This document shows, piece by piece, positions 9,764 through 18,835 of a DNA stretch of 64,000 nt. The translations under genes and the position numbers were made by a program. Location: the NCBI RefSeq assembly GCF_900314615.1, contig NZ_OMWA01000023.1, positions 1 through 64,000 of the forward strand. Direction: 5' to 3'. Position 1 is the stretch's first letter; every line of letters begins with the position of its first letter. The notes below the pieces were generated by a model. It made no database searches. It was not told the DNA's origin and worked only from the letters and a program-made list of their open reading frames with translations. This stretch comes from an uncultured Methanobrevibacter sp. (GTDB lineage Archaea; Methanobacteriota; Methanobacteria; Methanobacteriales; Methanobacteriaceae).

Positions 9764-10207
9764 TTATGATACAACTACCTTAAATAATAAACTTTTTAGA
9801 AGCTTAACTTCCTCTTTAGTCATATTTGATGTAACTTTTATTTCCCAGTCGTTTATTATTTTAATAAGTTCATCAGTCTTTTCAACACCCTTGTCTGTAA
9901 GCTCAACTATCTTCTGGCGTCTGTTGTCAGGATTTTCATGTCTTGTTATATATCCTAAATCTTCAAACTTTCTTAAAAGTTTAGCGGTATAACCTTCGCT
10001 GACCTTGAATAATTCCACCAGTTCCTTCTGGGTTGTTTTTTCGCTGAAACGGACTCTTATTAAAAAAGGGATTTCTGCACGGGTTATTTCTGTTTCATCT
10101 AATATTTCCTTAATATATCTGCCGTAATTTGCAATCATTTCTTCCACGTAGTGGTAAATGAAGATGTTTTCTGTATTTTCCTTTTGAAATTGCTCGGGTA
10201 ATGTCAT
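9764..10207 (-). CDS. MarR family transcriptional regulator
   Basis: A 147-residue winged-helix protein. The DNA-binding region reads TTQKELVELFKVSEGYTAKL, then LLRKFEDLGYITRHENPDN and RRQKIVELTDKG, the typical MarR recognition helix plus beta-wing with the DxR pattern. It lies two bases after the MFS exporter gene, so it is co-transcribed with it and probably represses it in response to a toxic ligand (inference from family behaviour). Confidence 0.93.
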   Translation of the reverse strand: MTLPEQFQKENTENIFIYHYVEEMIANYGRYIKEILDETEITRAEIPFLIRVRFSEKTTQKELVELFKVSEGYTAKLLRKFEDLGYITRHENPDNRRQKIVELTDKGVEKTDELIKIINDWEIKVTSNMTKEEVKLLKSLLFKVVVS

Positions 10208-10209
10208 TT

Positions 10210-11361
10210 TTATCCCTCAATAGTGTATCTGTTTGTTCTAATAAATATTAATATCAAATCGATTATCATAACTGCTATTGCTGCAAGCATCACATACTGA
10301 ACGCCCATTCCTGCAACAACTGCTCCGGCTATTGTTGTTCCTAAAGTGACCCCTACATTTCCCATACTTAAAAATATTCCGTTTGCAAATTCCGGTGCGT
10401 CCGGTGCTGCTGATACCATCCAGTACTGGGCAATGTCGTTTCCGATACCCGCAAGCAGTCCCCAGAATATCATAAGTATTATTATAGGTATTTTAACTCC
10501 GCTTAACATAAACACTCCAACCATCAATATTGAAAATATTATAGGGAATGTCAGTACTGTAGTTTTAGTTTTTGAATTGAGCAGTTTGGCTCCAAGCCAG
10601 TTTCCGACTATTGAAGCAACTCCGTAAATGAATAATACCAAACTTAATTCAGTTCCGATTATATTTGTCAGGCTGTTTAAAAACTCTGAAATGTATGAGT
10701 ATGCAGTATACATTCCCCCATTCAGGAATATGACTCCTAAAACGGATATGATAAATACTCCTGTTGTTGCCACTTTAACCTGATTTCCGTAAGACTGCTC
10801 TTTTCCTGGAAGTGCCGGGAAGAAAATTACAGTAGCTATAAGTGCAATGAATGTCACAAGAGCGAACCAGAGCATTGAAAACTGATATCCGAAGTTTGTT
10901 GCAACAAATGTGGTAATAGGAACACCAACAATCATCCCTGCAGACACTCCCATTATGACTTTGCTTACTGCATCCTGAGCTTTTTCAGGCTCTACTATTT
11001 CTGCCGCTACGGTCAGGGCAAGACCGCAGTAGATCGGATGGAAGATTGCAGGAATTATTCTGCATATTAACGCAATGTTAAAGTCGGATACAAATGCTCC
11101 GACTGTTGAAAATACTGTAAACACGGCCAAAACCAGTATGAAACTTTTTTTGCGGTCAAACTTTGAAAAGACCAGGGGCATGAATATTCCGCAGACTGCT
11201 ATTGTCAGTGCAAAGAGACTTACAAAGAGCCCTGCCTGTGTGATGTCTACGCTGAAATACTCTGCAATCTGAGGCAGTATTCCCACCACTCCCATTTCGG
11301 TACTTAAAACTCCAAAAGTACCTAACATCATAATGTATATTATTAAATTTTCATTTTTCAT
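10210..11361 (-). CDS. major facilitator superfamily exporter (AraJ/YdhP type)
   Basis: A 383-residue membrane protein with about 12 hydrophobic segments. The N-terminal helix carries TEMGVVGILPQIAEYFSVDI, the signature of the AraJ/drug-H+ antiporter branch, and a loop has the MFS motif-A-like SKFDRKKSF. It probably exports a drug-like or metabolite compound. The gene heads a MarR-containing operon and is divergent from an aldo/keto reductase, with a 99-bp shared promoter region. Confidence 0.9.
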   Translation of the reverse strand: MKNENLIIYIMMLGTFGVLSTEMGVVGILPQIAEYFSVDITQAGLFVSLFALTIAVCGIFMPLVFSKFDRKKSFILVLAVFTVFSTVGAFVSDFNIALICRIIPAIFHPIYCGLALTVAAEIVEPEKAQDAVSKVIMGVSAGMIVGVPITTFVATNFGYQFSMLWFALVTFIALIATVIFFPALPGKEQSYGNQVKVATTGVFIISVLGVIFLNGGMYTAYSYISEFLNSLTNIIGTELSLVLFIYGVASIVGNWLGAKLLNSKTKTTVLTFPIIFSILMVGVFMLSGVKIPIIILMIFWGLLAGIGNDIAQYWMVSAAPDAPEFANGIFLSMGNVGVTLGTTIAGAVVAGMGVQYVMLAAIAVMIIDLILIFIRTNRYTIEG

Positions 11362-11376
11362 TTATAATCTCCAATA

Positions 11377-11417
11377 CTTTCACTAGATAACTCTTTCATT
11401 AGGAAAGATTTATATAC
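11377..11417. promoter_or_regulatory. divergent promoter with candidate MarR operator
   Basis: Between the exporter and the reductase lie two direct repeats, CTTTCACTAG (11377-11386) and CTTTCATTAG (11393-11402). The second overlaps an inverted repeat, TCTTTC-ATTAG-GAAAGA (11392-11408). A TATA box TTTATATA follows (11410-11417) for the rightward gene. The placement suits binding by the co-encoded MarR protein, which would control both directions. Confidence 0.45.
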
Positions 11418-11460
11418 TATAATTTATAATTTACTATTATATAAAAGTTTAGGTGAAATC

Positions 11461-12299
11461 ATGGAATATGTAAAATTATCAAACGGTGTTGAAATCCCTC
11501 AACTAGGATTCGGTGTATTTCAAGTACCTCCTCAGGAAACAAAAGAAATAGTCAAAAAAGCAATTGAAGCAGGATACAGACACTTTGATACCGCACAGGC
11601 ATACTCAATGAAGAAGGTGTAGGTGAAGCAATTGCTGAAAGCGGAATTGACCGTGGCGAATTTTTCATAACCACAAAAGTATGGCATTCCCATCACGGAT
11701 ATGAAAAAACAAAAGAAGCATGTGAAGAATCCCTAAAAAAACTTCAGACTGACTACATTGATCTGTATCTGATTCATCAAAACATTGGTGATGTATTCGG
11801 AACATGGAGAGCAATGGAAGAGCTTTATGAAGAAGGTAAAGTAAAAGCTATTGGTGTGTGCAACTTCACAGAAACCCGTTTTACAAATTTAGCTATTCAC
11901 AACAAAGTCAAACCGATGGTAAATCAGATTGAAATCAATCCGTTCTACCAGCAGCAGGGAACCGAAGATTTCCATGAAAAATTTGGTGCAAAAATAGAGT
12001 CATGGGGGCCTCTGGCTGAAGGAAGAGACGGCATATTTAAAAATCCTGTTTTATCCGAAATCGGTGAAAAATACAATAAATCCGTTGCACAGGTAATCAT
12101 AAGATGGATCATTCAAAGAGGAATAATCGTATTTCCTAAATCCGCAAAACCTGAAAGGATGGCAGAAAACTTTAATGTATTTGACTTTGAACTGACTAGC
12201 GAAGATATGGAAAAAATTAAAGAACTTGAAACCGGTGAGCCGATAGCATACATTGACACACCGCAGTTTATAGAATCAATTTCACAATTCGGGGTATAA
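11461..12299 (+). pseudogene. aldo/keto reductase, frameshifted
   Basis: The gene starts at ATG 11461 behind AGGTGA and encodes an AKR of normal length (about 279 residues) when read across a one-base deletion. The first frame gives [20 protein letters not shown] and HFDTAQAYS, then stops at 11622. The other frame continues [36 protein letters not shown] and the C-terminal VFPKSAKPERMAEN. Asp and Tyr (DTAQAY), Lys (TTKVW) and His (LIHQN) of the catalytic tetrad are all present. The missing A lies in a short A run near 11607. Either a recent pseudogene or a sequencing error. Confidence 0.85.
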
Positions 12300-12301
12300 A
12301 A

Positions 12302-13156
12302 ATGAATTTCGATTTAAATGACAATAAGGAAGTAGTTGTGCTTTTAGGCGCAGGAGACATGGGACTTGCAATAATCAAAAGAATTTCAGCAGGTAAAAAA
12401 ATACTGCTTGCTGATATCAATGAGGAAAAACTTAAAACCTTAAAACATGACATGATCTATTCCGGTTATGATGTGGAAACTCAGCTAACAGATGCAATGG
12501 ATAGAGATTCCATCAAAGCATTGGCTGAAAAGGCAGCTTCCCTTGGTCCGGTAATGTATTTCATTGACACAGCAGGCGCATCACCTAACCAGGCAGCTCC
12601 GGAACATATCATAAACCTTGATTTGATCGGAACATCCTATGCGCTTGATGAATTCGGAAAAGTGATGGCAAGAGGAGGTTCAGGACTGATTATATCTTCC
12701 ATGACAGGTTACATGCCTTCACCTCTTACAAAAGAGGATGAACGCCTCCTTAGAGTAACACCAACAGATGAACTCAAAGATTTGGACTGTCTAAGTGAAG
12801 AGGTTATTGTAAATTCAGGCGTTGCATACGTTGTATCCAAAAGAGCAAACCACCTAAGAGTACAGTATGCATCAGCAGACTCATGGGCAGAACGTGGGGC
12901 AAGAATCAATACAATCAGTCCGGGAATTATTGTAACTCCTTTAGCTTACGATGAATTTGAAGCTAACGGTGAAGGATATCAGGCTATGATTGATGTTTGC
13001 GGAGCAAAAAGAGTCGGAACATCAGATGAAATTGCATATGCTGCAGAATTCCTGTTAAGCGAAAAAGCAGGATTCATTACCGGAATGGATTTGCTCATTG
13101 ACGGCGGTACAATCGCTGCAATCAACAGTGGAAAAATGGATATTCAAATCCAATAA
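12302..13156 (+). CDS. short-chain dehydrogenase/reductase
   Basis: A 284-residue Rossmann-fold oxidoreductase. The nucleotide-binding glycine motif is VVLLGAGDMGLAII with ADINEEKL after beta-2. The catalytic YxxxK is in GVAYVVSKRANHL, with a Ser in the preceding IISSMTG. It ends with the family's GFITGMDLLIDGGT. It is separated by two bases from the frameshifted reductase, so the two probably act in one redox pathway. An insert of about 40 residues precedes the active-site Tyr. The substrate is unknown. Confidence 0.9.
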   Translation: MNFDLNDNKEVVVLLGAGDMGLAIIKRISAGKKILLADINEEKLKTLKHDMIYSGYDVETQLTDAMDRDSIKALAEKAASLGPVMYFIDTAGASPNQAAPEHIINLDLIGTSYALDEFGKVMARGGSGLIISSMTGYMPSPLTKEDERLLRVTPTDELKDLDCLSEEVIVNSGVAYVVSKRANHLRVQYASADSWAERGARINTISPGIIVTPLAYDEFEANGEGYQAMIDVCGAKRVGTSDEIAYAAEFLLSEKAGFITGMDLLIDGGTIAAINSGKMDIQIQ

Positions 13157-13213
13157 TTTTTCCATTACTTTTTTTAATTTTAAACTCCTAATATTTAGTT
13201 AAGGAGATTGATT

Positions 13214-14362
13214 ATGGAATATCGTGAATTAGGAAACACTGGCATCAAAGTATCAGAAATTGCTTTCGGTGCAGAATTTTTAGTAGAAAGACCTTATGAA
13301 GATACAGAAGAATTGATTAAGGCATGTGAAGCTAACGGTATTAATTTTGTAGACTGCTGGATGAGTGAACCTGATGTACGCTCACATTTGGGCAGGGCAA
13401 TTAAACCTAACCGTGAAAACTGGGTCATACAGGGACATATCGGAGCAACCTGGCAGAACAACCAGTATGTCAGAACCCGTGAAATGGATAAGGTAATTCC
13501 GGCATTTGAAGATTTTATGGAAAGATTTCAAATAGACACACTTGATTTCGGTATGATTCACTATGTCGACCAGATGGAAGACTATGATGAAATAATGAAC
13601 GGTCCGTTTATTGAATATGTCAGAAAACTGAAAGAGGAAGGTACAATTGCACACATCGGACTGAGCACTCACAATCCTGACATTGGAATTTTAGCAGCTG
13701 AAAATCCTGAAATTGAACTTTTGATGTTTTCAATCAACCCTGCATATGACATGTTTGGTTCAATGCCAGATATCGAAGAATACAGAAAGGATGATGCATA
13801 TGATGAATCATTCTTTGGTTTAAATCCTCAAAGAGCTGAAATTTATGAGTTATGTGAGAAAAACGGCACTGCAATAACAGTAATGAAAGGATTTGCCGGT
13901 GGGAATCTGCTTTCAGATGAAACTTCCCCGTTCGGGGTAGCATTAACTCCAGTTCAGTGTATACACTACTGTCTTGAACAGAAAGGAGTTTCAAGCATAT
14001 TTGTCGGTGTAAAAACAGTTGAAGAACTTGAAGAATCCCTTAAATATTGTGATGCAGGTGAAGCTGAAAAGGATTATGCTGAAGTATTGAAAAATGCTCC
14101 GAAACACTCCTTTGAAGGGCAATGCACCTACTGCGGTCATTGTGCACCATGCACTTCTGAAATCGATATTGCAATGGTTAACAAGTTGTATGATCTGGCT
14201 AAAAATAAGGATGAAGTTCCGGCAAGTGTTCAGGAGCACTATAACAATTTAAAATTCAATGCAACTGAATGTATCGCATGCGGTGACTGTGAACCGAGAT
14301 GTCCGTTCAATGTTCGCATTGTTGATGTGATGCTGGATGCACAGGATTTATTTGGCTTTTAA
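13214..14362 (+). CDS. aldo/keto reductase with C-terminal ferredoxin domain
   Basis: A 382-residue protein. The first 280 residues form an AKR TIM barrel (YRELGNTGIKVSEIAFG, FVDCWMSEPDVRSHLG, MIHYVDQ). Two 4Fe-4S-type clusters follow: CTYCGHCAPC and CIACGDCEPRCPF. The position of the usual catalytic Lys reads His (IQGHIG) and the usual Tyr is not evident, so this subfamily probably does not use the classical tetrad. It likely passes electrons between a flavin- or ferredoxin-linked donor and an organic substrate. AAGGAG at 13201-13206 selects ATG 13214. Its 3' end is duplicated at 14880-15148. Confidence 0.88.
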   Translation: MEYRELGNTGIKVSEIAFGAEFLVERPYEDTEELIKACEANGINFVDCWMSEPDVRSHLGRAIKPNRENWVIQGHIGATWQNNQYVRTREMDKVIPAFEDFMERFQIDTLDFGMIHYVDQMEDYDEIMNGPFIEYVRKLKEEGTIAHIGLSTHNPDIGILAAENPEIELLMFSINPAYDMFGSMPDIEEYRKDDAYDESFFGLNPQRAEIYELCEKNGTAITVMKGFAGGNLLSDETSPFGVALTPVQCIHYCLEQKGVSSIFVGVKTVEELEESLKYCDAGEAEKDYAEVLKNAPKHSFEGQCTYCGHCAPCTSEIDIAMVNKLYDLAKNKDEVPASVQEHYNNLKFNATECIACGDCEPRCPFNVRIVDVMLDAQDLFGF

Positions 14363-14378
14363 TATTATTGTTAATAGA

Positions 14379-14550
14379 TTATAATGGGATATCCTCATAA
14401 TCTATTTCCATTCCCATCATATGGTATAATGCATAAACTGCATCTTTGCCCTGCATTGGAAAAGTTTCTTTAAAATCTTTAACAATTTTATCTATTTCCT
14501 CCAAATCATTTATTCTTTTTTTTACATGTGTATTCAATACTTTTTGTCAT
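14379..14550 (-). pseudogene. decayed small acidic protein, partner of JAB-like gene (copy 1)
   Basis: It starts at ATG 14550 after AAGGAGT and overlaps the end of the JAB-like fragment, the same layout as the 16445-16625 gene. The first frame reads MTKSIEYTC and stops; another frame reads RINDLEEIDKIVKDFKETF; a third finishes MQGKDAVYALYHMMGMEIDY. Removing one A from the A8 run and restoring one T before CCAATG gives one continuous protein of about 56 residues. It is therefore a double-frameshift remnant. Confidence 0.55.
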
Positions 14551-14876
14551 GGTGATACTCCTTTTTGGTTAATTGTATAGAATTTAGTTTTTTTATCGTT
14601 AATATATTTTGATAATAATTTTCCATATATTTCATCGCATTCATCGTCAATTTTTTGAATATTATCGAATTTTGAACGTGCTTCTGTTAAAGCAATCTTA
14701 AAATATATTTTTGAGATTAATTTCAATTCAAAGGTTAATGTTTCATCGTTAATTTTTCCTTTCAAAATCCACAAACAATCTTTCGCAGCTATCAATTCAT
14801 AATCTTCCCATTCTCTTGAAAAAATTCCGAAGTTTTTATCTGATGGTGAGTGTACATATATTTTGTAGGGTTATGA
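14547..14876 (-). pseudogene. JAB/JAMM-like protein, 5'-truncated (copy 1)
   Basis: Open frame without a start. From the break it reads NPTKIYVHSPSDKNFGIF, then REWEDYELIAAKDCLWILKG, LTFELKLISKIYFKIAL and ends INQKGVSP. It aligns over its whole length with the C-terminal half of the gene at 16617-17266 (same EDYELIA and LWILKGK landmarks). The residues at the break recall the HNHP...SxxD motif of JAMM metalloproteases. The upstream part has been replaced by a duplicated reductase fragment on the other strand. Confidence 0.55.
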
Positions 14877-14879
14877 TTT

Positions 14880-15148
14880 TAAAATGCTCCAAAACATTTA
14901 TTTAAGACCAATGCACTTTTTGTGGTCATTGTGCTCCGTGTACTTCTGAAATTGATATTGCAATGGTTAACAAGTTGTATGATTTGGCTAAAAATAAGGA
15001 TGAAGTTCCGGCAAGTGTTCAGGAGCATTATAACAATTTAAAATTCGATGTAACTGAATGTATAGCTTGTGGTAACTGTGAACCTAGATGTCCGTTCAAT
15101 GTTCGCATTGTTGATGTGATGTTGGATGCACAGGATTTATTGGGAAAT
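14880..15148 (+). pseudogene. duplicated 3' fragment of the ferredoxin-type aldo/keto reductase
   Basis: This stretch repeats the last 270 bases of the intact reductase (14089-14362) at high identity, including AMVNKLYDLAKNKDEVPASV and the second cluster CIACGNCEPRCPF. A one-base loss near 14906 puts the first cluster out of frame, and no promoter, start or barrel domain precedes it. The frame runs without a stop into the insertion sequence. It marks the start of the second unit of a tandem duplication. Confidence 0.8.
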
Positions 15149-15165
15149 ATTATTGCTTTCTTTTT

Positions 15166-16449
15166 TTTAATTATTAACCTTGTAGAAACCATTTTTAAAA
15201 TACCTGAATTGCTCTGTAAACGTTATATAATACATCTTTGAGTTTTGTTTCTTTATTTTGAAGTTTTGTGCTTCTACTATAGTTTCCTCCGTTGAATCTT
15301 CTTTTGATTACCGATATAACACTTTCTACATTCATTCTTCTAGCATATACGTCGTGCCAGAAGATTGTTGAACTATTTAGCCTATAATGTCCAGTTTTTG
15401 CTCGTGTTTTTAATGGAATTTGGTCGAATGCACCTACTTCTTCATTTATGCATTTTCTTATCGCTTCTGTATCATATGCTCTGTCTGCTAGTATGTAATG
15501 TGGTTTATAGGGTTTTAATTGTCTTATGGATGCTATTGCGAATTGTGTATCATATTTTGGACCTCTATTTGCTGTGTAATTTAGGATCATTCTTGTGTCG
15601 ACATCAATTGCAATATGGTTTTTTATGTAGCTTTTTCGGCATTTGCCTCTTATTTTTGCGTAATAATGGTCTGCATAGTCACTTGTGTGTCCTGTTCCAT
15701 CCATTGCTACCAATTCACAATCAATAGGATGTATAAATAATAATAAATTGTTTAAATCTTTTAATTTTGTATCTGACATTCTTACAAAGAATTTTTGGAT
15801 TGTAGTGTAGTGAGGTAGCTTGTTAAGTTTCAAATATTTGGTTATTTTATCAGAAACATCCAAAATTTCAATTATTTCGCGATAAGTTGTTTTTAAATAA
15901 GTTTTCAATGCCAAAATAGTGAATAATTGATGTTGATTATAAAAATGATTGCTATAATCACAGGAATACCTTGGAAATATCCATCTTGCATAGTTAAAGG
16001 TTAATTCAACAAAGTTAAGCAACCTATTTTGATTTTGACCAATTTTAAATAGTTTTTCTTCTTGAGTTTTTCCACCAAGTTCAAGTCCAAAATCCAAAAG
16101 GTTTAAATGTCTAGAATTCAAATAATAATATGGAGAATAGTTTATTTTAGCGTACATATTAATAATTATTCTCCATTCTACTATTTATAAATTATTATCG
16201 GGTTTTTTAATCAATAGCAAGTGTTATTTCAAGTGTAAAAAAATTAAAGACATTAAATCGATTAAAATTAAAATCCAAGCATTTTACTAAAAATTTTTTC
16301 ACGAAGAACAAAATCAACTGTAAAATAAAAAGAACAAAAAACATGTCAAAATCAAAAATAAGGAAAATATATGAGTTATTTAGTCAAAAACAGCAAAAAC
16401 ATCGATATTCACATAAATTTTGACATGGTTTCTACAAGATTTAATTATT
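15166..16449. mobile_element. insertion sequence with 10-bp target duplication
   Basis: Terminal inverted repeats begin CTTGTAGAAACCAT (15179-15192), matched by ATGGTTTCTACAAG (16425-16438). The 10-base sequence TTTAATTATT flanks both sides (15166-15175 and 16440-16449) and is best read as the target-site duplication. One transposase gene fills 15195-16157. The remaining 16158-16425 holds no gene I can support. Both ends and the transposase look intact, so the element could be active. Confidence 0.85.
15195..16157 (-). CDS. DDE transposase (IS4/IS5-like)
   Basis: A 320-residue transposase. The N-terminal half has the helical region RYSCDYSNHFYNQHQLFTIL. The DDE catalytic residues can be placed: first Asp in LVAMDGTGHTSDYADH, second Asp in HYILADRAYDTEAIRK, and Glu in RRMNVESVISVIKRRFNGG. 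The length is complete and nothing interrupts it. The 10-base target duplication is longer than usual for IS5 elements, so the family assignment (IS4, IS5 or unclassified) is left open. Confidence 0.9.
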   Translation of the reverse strand: MYAKINYSPYYYLNSRHLNLLDFGLELGGKTQEEKLFKIGQNQNRLLNFVELTFNYARWIFPRYSCDYSNHFYNQHQLFTILALKTYLKTTYREIIEILDVSDKITKYLKLNKLPHYTTIQKFFVRMSDTKLKDLNNLLLFIHPIDCELVAMDGTGHTSDYADHYYAKIRGKCRKSYIKNHIAIDVDTRMILNYTANRGPKYDTQFAIASIRQLKPYKPHYILADRAYDTEAIRKCINEEVGAFDQIPLKTRAKTGHYRLNSSTIFWHDVYARRMNVESVISVIKRRFNGGNYSRSTKLQNKETKLKDVLYNVYRAIQVF

Positions 16450-16625
16450 CATTAAATAGTTCATTTAAACTTATATTAATTCCACTAAATTTAAAGATAT
16501 CTTGAATTTCTTTTTTTAATTCTAGTTCATAGTTTTCCCCAATGTTTTTATGGAATTCATTTAATTCTTCTTGAGAAAGTATTCCTTTTTTAAATGGAAT
16601 GCATTCGACAGTTATTTCAGTCATG
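16445..16625 (-). CDS. small acidic protein, partner of JAB-like gene (copy 2)
   Basis: A 59-residue protein starting MTEITVECIPFKKGILSQEE, rich in Glu and Asn, ending in a short amphipathic helix. ATG 16625 is chosen over 16630 because AAGGAG then lies about seven bases upstream. It overlaps the 3' end of the JAB-like gene. Its N-terminus matches copy 1 (MTKSIEYTC). The insertion sequence landed on its stop codon region without truncating it. The role is unknown; an immunity or regulatory partner of the JAB-like protein is a guess from gene order. Confidence 0.55.
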
Positions 16626-17266
16626 TTCATACTCCTTTTTAGTTAATTGTATTTTATTTATGTTTTTATTATTAATATATGTAGATAGTAGATATCCATA
16701 TTTTTCATCACAAATGTCTTCTATTTCTTGTATATTTTCACTTTTTGTTTTTGAATAATTAAATGCAAGGTTAAATAGTGATTTTGAAATTACCTTTAAT
16801 TCAAAATATAATTTCTCATCTTTAACCTTTCCTTTTAATATCCATAATCCATTCCATCCGGCTATTAGTTCGTAATCTTCAAAATTCCTTGGAAAATACT
16901 AAAGTTTTGAGGTGATGGCGGAGTATAAACAGATTTGTGATGATTATGAATTGAAGCAACATTATGGCCTTTAAATTCATTTTCTTTTAATTCAATTTTC
17001 ACTTTATTTATTTCGCCTATTTTACATTTCAGAATTTCTCCTGTTGTATAATCAAAATACAGCAATATTTCATAGTTTAAATCAATTGTTTTTCTAATAA
17101 ATTCATCAACAACTTTAAATGCTTCATCACTAAATTCTGGGGGTAAATCTGATTTTTTAATTAATGGTGCATCGTTTAATTTTAATTTAACATATTTTTC
17201 GCAGTCAGTCTGTTTAATCAGCACTAATACCAATATCATCATTAAAAATATTTTTTTAAATTTCAT
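16617..17266 (-). pseudogene. JAB/JAMM-like protein with N-terminal hydrophobic segment, frameshifted (copy 2)
   Basis: The first frame (17266 to about 16890) gives a hydrophobic N-terminus (KIFLMMILVLVLI), a beta-rich part (ILLYFDYTTGEILKCKIGE) and GHNVASIHNHHKSVYTPPSP, then leaves frame after NFSIF. The next frame continues RNFEDYELIAGWNGLWILKG, FELKVISKSLF and ends KKEYEHD at 16617. Restoring one T in the TTT run at about 16903 gives one protein of about 215 residues. HNHH plus PPSPQN resembles the JAMM zinc motif HxH-x7-S-x2-D, with Asn where Asp is expected. It could be a secreted peptidase-like or toxin-like domain. Confidence 0.6.
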
Positions 17267-17449
17267 ATCTTTAAATTAGTTTTAATAAGATATAAATCAG
17301 TATTTTTTAAATTAAATAGAAATTAATTTAATAAATGAATTTTTGATATCAATTTAACTAGTTTAATGCAATTTTACTTAGTTATTACAATTTTCATTTG
17401 TGTTAAGAAATGCTTTAATATTATGTTGACATAACTATTAATGATTATT

Positions 17450-18736
17450 ATGGCATATGAATTTAAAAACAAAAAAAATATATCAACAATTGGTGTGCAT
17501 GCAGGCCAGGAAGAAGTGGATGAAACCGGCTCAAGAGTAACTCCGATTTATCAAACAACATCTTATGTATTTGACTCACCTGAACAGGCTGCAAACAGAT
17601 TTGCACTTACAGAAGCAGGAAACATTTACACAAGACTGAACAATCCTACTACTGAAGCATTTGAAAAAAGAATGGCTGCAATTGAAGGGGGATCAGCAGC
17701 TTATGCGACTGCTTCAGGAATGGCCGCTATTTTTTATGCAATCATTAACCTGACCTGTGTTGGAGACAATATCGTTTCAGCAGATAATCTCTACGGGGGA
17801 ACATATGAGCTATTTGAAAATACTTTAGAAGAACTTGGCCGTAGCGTAACATTTGTTGACTCACAGTCTCCGGAACTCTTTGAAGAAGCTATCAATGATA
17901 AGACAAAAGCAATTTATGTCGAGTCAATCGGAAATCCTAAACTGGACATTCCGGACTTTGACAGATTGGCTGAAATCGCACATTCTCACGGTATTCCATT
18001 AATTGCTGATAATACTGTCGGTATCGGTTCTGTAAGACCATTTGACCATGGTGCAGATATCATAGCATCATCTGCAACCAAATACATTGGCGGTCATGGT
18101 ACTACATTAGGAGGAATTGTCATTGAAAAAGGTGACTTTGACTGGACGGGTGGCAAATTCCCGACATTGTCCGAACCTGATGACACCTACAATGGATTAA
18201 TTTTTGCAGAAACCTTCGGTGAAGCCGCATTTACAACAAGACTTAGAACAGTTGTCGGAAGAGATACTGGTGCTGTTCCTTCTCCGTTCAATTCATTTTT
18301 ACTGATGCAGGGCCTTGAAACTTTAGGTTTAAGAATCGAAAGACATGCTTCAAATGCAATGGCTGTAGCAGAACACCTTGAAGCTCATCCTAAAGTGGCA
18401 TGGGTAACCTATTCCGGTCTGGAATCATCTCCAAACCATGAAGTGGCTAAAAAATACGCTGAAAAAGGTTATGGGGGAATTGTTTCATTTGGTCTTAAAG
18501 CAGGTTATGACGGTGCGCTGAAATTCATCGAAAACGTTGAACTGATTTCATTTTTAGCAAATATCGGAGATGCAAAATCTCTTGTAACTCATCCTGCATC
18601 AACTACACATTCTCAACTTACTGAAGAGCAGCAATTGTCAACCGGTGTTACACCTGATTTAATCAGGTTTTCAGTTGGAATTGAGGATATTGAAGACATT
18701 TTAGCCGATGTTGATCAGGCTTTGGATAAAATTTAA
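17450..18736 (+). CDS. metY: O-acetylhomoserine sulfhydrylase / aminocarboxypropyltransferase
   Basis: A PLP enzyme of about 428 residues of the Cys/Met-metabolism family that makes homocysteine from O-acetylhomoserine and sulfide. Motifs are IGVHAGQEEVDETGSRVTPI, QTTSYVFDSPEQAANRFAL, YTRLNNPTT, and the PLP-binding Lys in IIASSATKYIGGHGTT. The C-terminal LVTHPASTTHSQL and GVTPDLIRFSVGIED are typical. Two ATGs are possible (17441 and 17450); 17450 (MAYEF) fits homologues better and no good ribosome binding site decides. The upstream 17281-17440 is AT-rich without a recognised riboswitch. Confidence 0.93.
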   Translation: MAYEFKNKKNISTIGVHAGQEEVDETGSRVTPIYQTTSYVFDSPEQAANRFALTEAGNIYTRLNNPTTEAFEKRMAAIEGGSAAYATASGMAAIFYAIINLTCVGDNIVSADNLYGGTYELFENTLEELGRSVTFVDSQSPELFEEAINDKTKAIYVESIGNPKLDIPDFDRLAEIAHSHGIPLIADNTVGIGSVRPFDHGADIIASSATKYIGGHGTTLGGIVIEKGDFDWTGGKFPTLSEPDDTYNGLIFAETFGEAAFTTRLRTVVGRDTGAVPSPFNSFLLMQGLETLGLRIERHASNAMAVAEHLEAHPKVAWVTYSGLESSPNHEVAKKYAEKGYGGIVSFGLKAGYDGALKFIENVELISFLANIGDAKSLVTHPASTTHSQLTEEQQLSTGVTPDLIRFSVGIEDIEDILADVDQALDKI

Positions 18737-18835
18737 TTATTTTATCCTCTTTTTTTTAACTAAAGTTTTCACTTTATTTGAATTATATATTATTCGCTCC
18801 ATATTTTTATTTATAAAAACTTTGGAGGAGTAATT

